This document shows positions 1 to 6,859 of a DNA stretch of 22,384 nucleotides, one piece after another; within the stretch, counting starts at the first letter, position 1; each line of letters starts with the position of its first letter. Source of the stretch: a virus; the IMG/VR virus record IMGVR_UViG_3300030060_002598, positions 1-22,384 of that record; one strand, written 5' to 3'. The notes under the pieces were generated by a model. It did not search any database. It saw nothing but the letters and a program-made list of their open reading frames with translations, and was not told where the DNA came from. A program made the translations under genes and the position numbers.

Positions 1-3000
1 CCTAATCTTGAGCCATTAGCAACTATAAAGTAATCTTTAGATTGACCTGTATCACTGATGGCAATAGCAGGATTTCCACTATCTTCTAAAAATAAAGTAG
101 CTTCTCCATTTGCATAAGAAATAGGGTTTGTTGTGTTAATACCAACAATCCCACCACCTTTAAGCATCATCAGTGTTTCTTGTGTTTGTGTCGCTCCTGC
201 CGACACAGTAGGTGAATGATAAAAAATAATATCATCACCCATTTGAATAAGTTTGCCAGCAGCGTTAGTAACAGCCTTATAACTTGAACCATCAAAGTAT
301 GAATTTTTAGAAAAACCATTGTGGCTTATAGCATAATCTTGTGTTCCTACTGTTAAGTATGCAGTATTGGCAGATGGAATTGAAGAAGTACCAACGCCTA
401 TATTCCCAGACGCATCAATAGCCATACTAAGTGTGTCCATACCATCTGAACCACCTCTTCTAAACTGTAATCCTCTACCTGATGATGAACCAGATTGATG
501 CACACCAATATGAAATTCACCAGAGCCATCACTAGCTGGGGTTACAAGCTCAAGCCCTTCATAAGATGAAGATTTAGAAAGAATAGCTAATGGTGCGTTT
601 GCAGTAGTGCCAACACCAAGACCTGTTGAGGTTAATCTCATATATTCAGTAGAACCATCAGCATTATCAAATGTTTGAACGCCACCTCTAAAGGTAAGAT
701 TGGTATTAGCATCAATTAAAAATGTACCAGAATTATTTGATAAACTTCCTGTAGTTCCAATATTGACAGTACCAGCAAATGTAGCATTAGCACCAGAGAA
801 AGTTACTGCTGTCGTTGGGGTTGATCCTGATTGTATGACAAGCTCACCAGAACTATTTAACAAACCACCATAGTTTGTACCACCTTGTTTTAAATAAACA
901 GCACCACCACTACCAGAAGATTGCTTGGTATTCAGTAAAATATTATCACCAGCATCTATAGATAAATTACCAGCTGATAAACTTATGGCTGTACCATCAA
1001 TGTGAAAATCATCAACATCAATGCCACCATCAGCTGTCACTAATCCACTTACTGTCAAAGAAGATAATGTACCTACAGATGTTATATTGGTTTGTGCTGC
1101 TGTTTGCAGCGTACCTGTGACCTGATTAAAAATGGCATTACCTGTTGTGCCAGAAAACACCTCACTGCTATTTGTTGCTGCTGTAAAAACAGTAAACGCA
1201 CTAGCACTATCATCATAGCCAAAAAAGCCAACTCTAGCAGAACCATCATTATATTTAAATTCTAAACCTCTATCTTTGTTGTCATCAGTGCTATTAGATC
1301 CAATCGTTAAAATAGGATCGACAACTGTAGTTACTGTACTATTAACTGTTGTTGTTGTGCCATTTACAGTTAGATCACCTGTAACATTTAGATTGTCATT
1401 AATCGTTACTTCTGAAGTAGAATGACCAATACTCACAGGCACACCACTTGTAGCTGTACCTATAGTAATTCCATTAGATGTATTACTATTATCAATGTTT
1501 AATGTACTTGTACTATCCAGGGAGATATTAGAGCCATCTACAACTAACGTACCATCTATATCTGTATCATCTAGATTAGTTGTACCAGCAATGTCAGCAT
1601 CACCAGATATATCTAATGATCCAGCATCTAATTCACCTGTCAGCGTAACATTACGAAAGCCTGTTATATCTTTATTGGTATCAACAATTGCTGCTTTACT
1701 AGCAGATACTATACCAGCTGTAATATCGTCAATTGCTTCCAGATCATTTTCATTAATAGCAGCATTACCAATTGTAAAACCTGTAGCTGTAACTGTAGAT
1801 GCAAAATGCGCTGTACCTGTATCGGTCATGTATAATCTTGGATTACCATCACCATCAGAAAGGACAATGTAATTACTTGATGTCCTTATGTCTAAGCCAC
1901 CCTCGTTACCATCAAAACCACCAACAATAGTATTTTTACTACCAGATGTTATGTGATAACCAGCTATTACACCAAGAAAAGTATTGTATGTTCCACTATC
2001 TAAACTATATCCAGCACGATTACCTAAAGCTGTATTGTTTGCAGCAAAACTTACAGCTGATGCTTCACTACTTGTAAGCTGTAAAGAGTATAATGTTTCG
2101 TGTCCAACAGCCGTATTAAAATTTGATAATTGTTCATTATATAATGCGCCATTTCCAATAGCCACATTATAAGATCCACCTAACAAACTTTTTCCAGCAA
2201 CACCACCAATTAATGTATCTCCAGAACCTGTCGTCACAGCTTCACCAGCCCTTGCACCTACAGCTACATTAAAAACATTATTATCAGAACTTGTATTGAG
2301 TTGCGCTGCTAATGCCTTATGACCAACAGCAACTGTCATATTTGTATTGGTTTCTGTCTTTAATGCTTCATTTCCAACAGCAACATTGTAATCACCTGTT
2401 GTAATAGCCGTACCAGCATCATGCCCTAAAAGCACATTGTACTGTCCACCACTTTGAATACTATCACCAGCATCTTGACCAGCAATTAAATTATCTGTTC
2501 CTGATGTAGTCGTATTAATAGCACTTGCTGTTATTGTTCCTGTAATTATGCTAGATGCAAAATTTGTGATTGCTGTATATTTAGCACTATTGGCATTAGT
2601 CGTTAATGGCTGCGCACCACTACTTGTATGCGCTGTATTAACAATAAAATGATCAGATGTACTTGTGTCTTTTACAATATCTCTTTCTTGATATGCTGTA
2701 TCAGCAGCCCAATCACCTCTAAGTGTGCCTATTTCCTGGGTTGCAATCGGTGTACCTGTGCTGTCAAACGATAATACTTTATTGGCTCTAGCTGTGGTAT
2801 CTTCTTCTATTTCTGGATAGGTAGACCCTATTTGCGAACCAGAACTATCAAGAAGATTAGAACGACTAAATTTTAAAGATCTGTCTACAGCTTCTTGTAC
2901 ACCTTGTATCTGCATTACCACTTTATCAAATTGTTCTTCAATAAGTGTTGCAGAAAATGGATCATTATCAACAAGGTCCAGTTCCTGTGTTTGCGGTTGT

Positions 3001-3299
3001 TGTCTGCGTAGAATTACCTTTTCACCGTTTGCCGGTCTAAAATCAGTTGTGGAATAATGAGCATCAGAGCTAGTTCCTGTATTAAATTTAAACAATATAT
3101 TACCACCACTAGTGTTACCTACAGAAGAGGTTGGTATAATATAATGACTGTCTAATGTTTTTTCTGTTTCCACACCGGCTGCACTACGTACAATAACTTT
3201 TAAGTCACTGGCTGCAAAAATCTTAAAGGTAAAACTAAAACTATGTGTCGATCCATCCGCTGATAAAATAACAACATTTGTACTAGATGATACTGTCAT
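1..3299 (-). CDS. Tail fibre protein, T7 gp17-like N-terminus with YadA-type repeats (3' end outside the window)
   Basis: This is an open frame of about 1,099 codons that runs off the left edge, so its C-terminus is missing. It starts at an ATG that overlaps the stop of the preceding gene (ATGA). Residues 1 to about 150 resemble the T7 tail-fibre N-terminal domain, which docks the fibre on the tail: a beta-rich start, then a DPFSATLIEEQFDK segment and a helical stretch. Residues about 269-462 carry repeated NVAVGNEAL, NTAVGHETL and NTALGNRAG motifs, as in YadA-like trimeric adhesin heads. After that comes a long Ser/Thr/Gly/Asn-rich beta-helix-like region with LNVTGDLTVNGTTTTVNST, a segment common in marine phage fibres, and later VGVGT/IGVGTS motifs. 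It probably forms a trimeric host-binding fibre. A chaperone domain such as peptidase S74 may lie beyond the edge, but none is visible here. Confidence 0.88.
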   Translation of the reverse strand, partial: MTVSSSTNVVILSADGSTHSFSFTFKIFAASDLKVIVRSAAGVETEKTLDSHYIIPTSSVGNTSGGNILFKFNTGTSSDAHYSTTDFRPANGEKVILRRQQPQTQELDLVDNDPFSATLIEEQFDKVVMQIQGVQEAVDRSLKFSRSNLLDSSGSQIGSTYPEIEEDTTARANKVLSFDSTGTPIATQEIGTLRGDWAADTAYQERDIVKDTSTSDHFIVNTAHTSSGAQPLTTNANSAKYTAITNFASSIITGTITASAINTTTSGTDNLIAGQDAGDSIQSGGQYNVLLGHDAGTAITTGDYNVAVGNEALKTETNTNMTVAVGHKALAAQLNTSSDNNVFNVAVGARAGEAVTTGSGDTLIGGVAGKSLLGGSYNVAIGNGALYNEQLSNFNTAVGHETLYSLQLTSSEASAVSFAANNTALGNRAGYSLDSGTYNTFLGVIAGYHITSGSKNTIVGGFDGNEGGLDIRTSSNYIVLSDGDGNPRLYMTDTGTAHFASTVTATGFTIGNAAINENDLEAIDDITAGIVSASKAAIVDTNKDITGFRNVTLTGELDAGSLDISGDADIAGTTNLDDTDIDGTLVVDGSNISLDSTSTLNIDNSNTSNGITIGTATSGVPVSIGHSTSEVTINDNLNVTGDLTVNGTTTTVNSTVTTVVDPILTIGSNSTDDNKDRGLEFKYNDGSARVGFFGYDDSASAFTVFTAATNSSEVFSGTTGNAIFNQVTGTLQTAAQTNITSVGTLSSLTVSGLVTADGGIDVDDFHIDGTAISLSAGNLSIDAGDNILLNTKQSSGSGGAVYLKQGGTNYGGLLNSSGELVIQSGSTPTTAVTFSGANATFAGTVNIGTTGSLSNNSGTFLIDANTNLTFRGGVQTFDNADGSTEYMRLTSTGLGVGTTANAPLAILSKSSSYEGLELVTPASDGSGEFHIGVHQSGSSSGRGLQFRRGGSDGMDTLSMAIDASGNIGVGTSSIPSANTAYLTVGTQDYAISHNGFSKNSYFDGSSYKAVTNAAGKLIQMGDDIIFYHSPTVSAGATQTQETLMMLKGGGIVGINTTNPISYANGEATLFLEDSGNPAIAISDTGQSKDYFIVANGSRL

Positions 3300-4861
3300 C
3301 TGCGCTCCTTTTGACTTTCTTTATCTAAAAATGCATTTTTTAAATTTTGATTTTGTGGTAAATCTAAAAACTTTTTTTGTGCCTTATCAAAAAACATATT
3401 ATTTAAATTTTCAATAATTTGTATTTTCTTTTTTACAGTTGTTTTTGGATTATGATATTCAGATGAATTAAAAAGTCTGCCTTTTGAAGTATTATTTATT
3501 AATGCTTGAAGAGCTTCATAAAAATATAAATCATTAACTTGTACTGGTTCATCATTTATGTCTTTACTCTTTGCTAATCTTGCAAAGTCTGATTGTTGAC
3601 CAGGTGACAAAATTATACCATTTAACCTTTTTTTATTTGTTAATGGATAATCATTATTTCCTGACATTCTATATAGATAACCAAGTTCTACTTCTACATC
3701 ATCCAAAGCTTTAGATTTTTTTATAGTTAAGCCTGTTGTAAAATTCCATAAAGCTTCTTTAAAATTATTTGAAAATGAAATACTATCTGCACCATAAGCA
3801 TTTCCTAATGGGTCATATTTTTTAACAAGAAGTTCATCTTTTTTAAATGCTGTTCTTTTACCTATAAGACTATTTGCCCATGATGACCAATTAATGTATT
3901 TTGACATATCATCTTGCTTTGGTGAACCTAACATACTGTAATTGGGTTCACCATTTTCTAATGTATAATTTTGCAAATCGTCAATAGTAATTAACAATTT
4001 ATCTTTTCTAGGTATTTTAACTGTAGGATCTCGTCCACGTTCAATAGCACCTTGTAATGAACTAAAAGCAAAAGGAAAATTTTCAACTATAGATATGCCA
4101 AATACATTGTTCATACTTTCAGCAAATCTTGTACTACCAATACCATCTTCTACATTAGCTGACGCTACTTCATATGCAGTAAATATTTCATTTAAACTTT
4201 TAAGTGTGGGTATTTCACGAAAAACATCAAATGTAGATAATGCAGAACCTATTACTAAATCTACTAATGTTTGCGTATCATCTTTGTTTGTTAATTGTGA
4301 ATTTAACATAAGTTCAGCTGTATTAGCATAAATAGACAATACTGATGCTAGTGGACCAAAACCAGCAATCGAAACATAATTTAATTTTCCATTTGGATTT
4401 CCAAATTGATCAAACAAGGGTTTGTCATCAGGAAAATTTTTACCTTTAAATACAAAACTAAACGGCTGTTTCCCTGCTCTATCAAAATCATTTCTTGCTT
4501 GTTCATTTCTTGGTTTTGCACCAATAAAACGTCCATTTGAAACTAACTCAAACATCATATATCCAACTGACATACCAAATGCCATTTTCCCCATAGCCAT
4601 TTGATGTTCTGCTGGACCTAATTCACCGAACAATGCTTTTTTTGTTTTAGGTCTTAATAAATTAATTAATGGTATAAATTCTGTAGTATTAAGAATATCA
4701 TTTGTTGGAGCTGTAGAAAAAGGTATTATAAATCTTCCTAATGCAGTATTTTGCACATCTCCAATTAATCTACCAAATTTTCCTAAATCTGAAGTTAAGG
4801 TAATTTTTGCTGCTTCTGTATCTAACTTATCATCAATTGCTTTTGGATCTAAATAAACCAT
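3296..4861 (-). CDS. Ejection/internal virion protein, C-terminal part (probably continues the ORF at 4921-6723)
   Basis: The ORF is 521 aa from the first ATG, which is preceded by GAAGAAGGTCTT and so could have a real ribosome binding site. The open frame continues 22 codons further upstream with no other start codon. The sequence GRFIIPFSTAPTNDI near residue 42 and the following MAMGKMAFGMSVGYMMFEL match the C-terminal part of very large virion proteins in other phages. There they directly follow the GDEFFKTLAARGE segment that ends the upstream ORF here. I therefore read this as the second half of a split protein. Its likely role is as a DNA-ejection or internal virion component, with a hydrophobic stretch around residues 93-108 that could contact membrane. 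The tail fibre start overlaps its stop codon. If it really is a separate gene, translation would depend on re-initiation. Confidence 0.75.
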   Translation of the reverse strand: MVYLDPKAIDDKLDTEAAKITLTSDLGKFGRLIGDVQNTALGRFIIPFSTAPTNDILNTTEFIPLINLLRPKTKKALFGELGPAEHQMAMGKMAFGMSVGYMMFELVSNGRFIGAKPRNEQARNDFDRAGKQPFSFVFKGKNFPDDKPLFDQFGNPNGKLNYVSIAGFGPLASVLSIYANTAELMLNSQLTNKDDTQTLVDLVIGSALSTFDVFREIPTLKSLNEIFTAYEVASANVEDGIGSTRFAESMNNVFGISIVENFPFAFSSLQGAIERGRDPTVKIPRKDKLLITIDDLQNYTLENGEPNYSMLGSPKQDDMSKYINWSSWANSLIGKRTAFKKDELLVKKYDPLGNAYGADSISFSNNFKEALWNFTTGLTIKKSKALDDVEVELGYLYRMSGNNDYPLTNKKRLNGIILSPGQQSDFARLAKSKDINDEPVQVNDLYFYEALQALINNTSKGRLFNSSEYHNPKTTVKKKIQIIENLNNMFFDKAQKKFLDLPQNQNLKNAFLDKESQKERR

Positions 4862-4930
4862 AAGACCTTCTTCAAAAGCTTCTTGATAATCTTGTTTATT
4901 TAATTTACCACCTGTTTCTATTATTTTCTA
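4859..4930 (-). other. Probable frameshift joining two virion-protein ORFs
   Basis: In transcript sense the upstream frame ends CAT AGA AAA TAA TAG. The downstream frame is already open from the AAA at 4927-4925. A one-base backward slip on AAAA (4927-4924), or one missing A in the assembly, joins the two frames. The joined product adds 21 residues (IIETGGKLNKQDYQEAFEEGL) and gives about 1,142 aa. Those residues look like ordinary coding sequence and bridge two halves that are fused in related large virion proteins. There is no canonical X-XXY-YYZ slippery heptamer. Confidence 0.6.
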
Positions 4931-6723
4931 TGTGCTTGCACACCAAGTTCACCTCTTGCAGCAAGCGTTTTAAAAAATTCATCACCAGCTAATAAAAATC
5001 TAAATGGTAACGTAAAAACTTTACTTACATAATCAACTGCTTTACCAGCAACACTTGATTTACCTGTAGATGCTTGCATAGATGGCGTAAGGTCTAATCT
5101 AGATCCTTTTGCTGGCATATTAGTTAACGCAGCTAATCGTGCAGCCTGTGTAGCATCTCTTATAGAACTCATCCACGATGCAACCCTATAAATAAAATCC
5201 ATTGTATTTACATTATCAACAGAATTTGCAAATTGTTCATCTAAATTTACATTTAATGTTCCTAAAATTTTTGCTAATGCTTTTGTTCTTTTACTTCCTG
5301 ATGGAAAACTAAACCTTACTAAATCACCATATATACCAGCAGCGAGTTCAGCTGGTAATAATGCTGTCATATAAGCAACATTACCAATTATATTTTTAGC
5401 TTGTGTTGCTGGGGAACTTAGTATGCTTGCCATAAAAGCTTGATGCACCTGATCTTTAGCACGAACCCACCAAGAATTTTCTGCAAAACTATTTATTCCT
5501 TTTAAAACACCACTTGCACCAGTGTTTTTATTTGTGTTTATTTCAATAGATTTTAATAAATCTGTTGCTAGTTTATCTACTACGCCTGATGTTAAATCTT
5601 CACGCATAGTCTGATCAAGCATACTTGCCGCAGCTCTTTCACTAATCTGCTCATCAATTGATGTTCCTACACGAATGTTAAAAGATTGTAAGGCTCTTGC
5701 TGCTTCTGTCTGCGCACCTTTCATTTGTGCTTGTATCGCTGAATGTATAGACAATTGCCTTCTAAACATAAGTTTATCTAAATCTGTTGCCTGACGATTA
5801 TCTATTAATTTAGCTAAATTTTCTAATTTTTTTGCACTATGTATAAGTAATTGTCTACCAGCTACTAAAACATAAGAACCAAATGTTTCTCCTTTTGCTC
5901 TGTTTATAATTTTTTTTGTTAGTCCAACTTCATCTTGTAATAAGTCAATTGATTTTTCTATAGTTTCTTTATTAGTTATAGTTCCACCAGTAAAACCACT
6001 CATGTCATTTTCTAACATTTTTGACATGGCTTGTATTGTATTTGTTAAATCTTCACTTGTTTCTATTCTATTAAAATTAATATCACCTACTTTCTTTACA
6101 TTGTTTTTTAAATATTCTTGTAGTTGCGCTGCCTTTGTTGGTGAAGCAGCACCAAAATCTGTTTTAAAATCTAATTTTTCAGCTGTAACACCTTTTTTTG
6201 CTGAGTTAATAATTTCTTCTGTTTTTGCGTCAAAATTATTTGCTTCATCAAGAATACTTAATGCATCTTGTTTAATTAATTCTTCTTGATTTTGAATGCT
6301 TTGAAAACCTCTGCTACGAAATCGTTCAAGACCTTCATTAGACAAAATGCCTTGATCAACCATTCTTTGAGCAACTTCGTTTTGTGTTTCTTTATAATTA
6401 AAATTACCTCTATCCGGAATAATGTTTGTTTCTTGTCCTGTTGGTACTCTAGATGGTTGTTGTGATACAATTCCTGGTGCAATAACTTTATCAGGATCAT
6501 CATACTCATCTGCGCCTTTAAAAGGTTTAAACACTTTTGATGGCTCACTTACTGGAGGTTGAACAAACATATCTGTTAATAATTTTATTCCTTTTAAAGA
6601 ACCCATTGCAAGTTGAGTAGGATCTTTAGCAAACTCGTCAGGTGAACCAGCTACGTCCATGCTTTGTGTAATTGTGTTTCTTTCCGCTATTTTTTGCGGA
6701 TCTAATGTAGGATCTATTGCCAT
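4921..6723 (-). CDS. Ejection/internal virion protein, N-terminal part (frame breaks at its end)
   Basis: This ORF is 600 aa from ATG 6723 (MAIDPTLDP). A TTG at 6750 would add nine residues, but it lies inside a terminator-like hairpin, so I prefer the ATG. The N-terminal 130 residues look disordered and proline-rich. From about residue 200 it has long helices (INFNRIETSEDL, FGSYVLVAGRQLL, HSAIQAQMKGAQTEAARAL) typical of large phage virion proteins. Then comes a hydrophobic region (FMASILSSPATQAKNIIGN, followed by VAYMTALLPAELAAGIYG) and finally FRFLLAGDEFFKTLAARGEL. In that family the chain continues for several hundred residues, and here the continuation is found in the -1 frame immediately downstream. 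The role is inferred from family resemblance and position: packed in the virion and ejected with DNA. Codons are notably A/T-rich. Confidence 0.78.
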   Translation of the reverse strand: MAIDPTLDPQKIAERNTITQSMDVAGSPDEFAKDPTQLAMGSLKGIKLLTDMFVQPPVSEPSKVFKPFKGADEYDDPDKVIAPGIVSQQPSRVPTGQETNIIPDRGNFNYKETQNEVAQRMVDQGILSNEGLERFRSRGFQSIQNQEELIKQDALSILDEANNFDAKTEEIINSAKKGVTAEKLDFKTDFGAASPTKAAQLQEYLKNNVKKVGDINFNRIETSEDLTNTIQAMSKMLENDMSGFTGGTITNKETIEKSIDLLQDEVGLTKKIINRAKGETFGSYVLVAGRQLLIHSAKKLENLAKLIDNRQATDLDKLMFRRQLSIHSAIQAQMKGAQTEAARALQSFNIRVGTSIDEQISERAAASMLDQTMREDLTSGVVDKLATDLLKSIEINTNKNTGASGVLKGINSFAENSWWVRAKDQVHQAFMASILSSPATQAKNIIGNVAYMTALLPAELAAGIYGDLVRFSFPSGSKRTKALAKILGTLNVNLDEQFANSVDNVNTMDFIYRVASWMSSIRDATQAARLAALTNMPAKGSRLDLTPSMQASTGKSSVAGKAVDYVSKVFTLPFRFLLAGDEFFKTLAARGELGVQAHRK

Positions 6724-6734
6724 ATTTTTACCAT

Positions 6735-6758
6735 AAAAAAAGGCCCCCAAAGTGACCT
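6735..6758 (-). terminator. Weak intrinsic terminator-like hairpin
   Basis: In minus-strand RNA, AGGUC (6758-6754) can pair with GGCCU (6745-6741), including one G-U pair, around an 8-nt loop. A run of seven U follows (6741-6735). It lies in the only gap between the 775-aa and 600-aa ORFs. The stem is short, so the effect may be partial. Confidence 0.4.
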
Positions 6759-6781
6759 ATTAGTTTTTTATTTAAATTAAT

Positions 6782-6859
6782 TTATGCTTTATCAACAGCT
6801 TCATCTAATGGTGTATTTACCTTTTCTAGCTTTCTAAGGGCTGCGTAAAACTTCTCCAT
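6782..6859 (-). CDS. Possible 25-aa ORF or out-of-frame tail of the 775-aa protein
   Basis: The frame reads MEKFYAALRKLEKVNTPLDEAVDKA and stops at TAA. It overlaps the last eight codons of the 775-aa gene in another frame and continues 17 codons past that gene's stop. No Shine-Dalgarno sequence precedes its ATG. It could be a tiny gene, a C-terminal extension reached by a frameshift near GTTTTA, or chance. In AT-rich DNA a short open frame is weak evidence. Confidence 0.2.
   Translation of the reverse strand: MEKFYAALRKLEKVNTPLDEAVDKA

Noticed and set aside
1495-2172. Plus-strand ORFs of 125 and 62 codons
   Set aside because: They lie opposite the long tail fibre frame and consist of Ser/Val/Thr-rich shadow sequence with no ribosome site or family resemblance.
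4922-4932. Canonical -1 slippery heptamer at the frame break
   Set aside because: The bases before TAA read T AGA AAA, so the P-site codon would not re-pair after a slip; only the A-rich last codon could. A canonical site is not present.
6276-6548. A 90-codon ORF on the minus strand overlapping the 600-aa gene
   Set aside because: It is a different frame of a convincing gene, with low-complexity Lys/Met/Leu content and no ribosome site.
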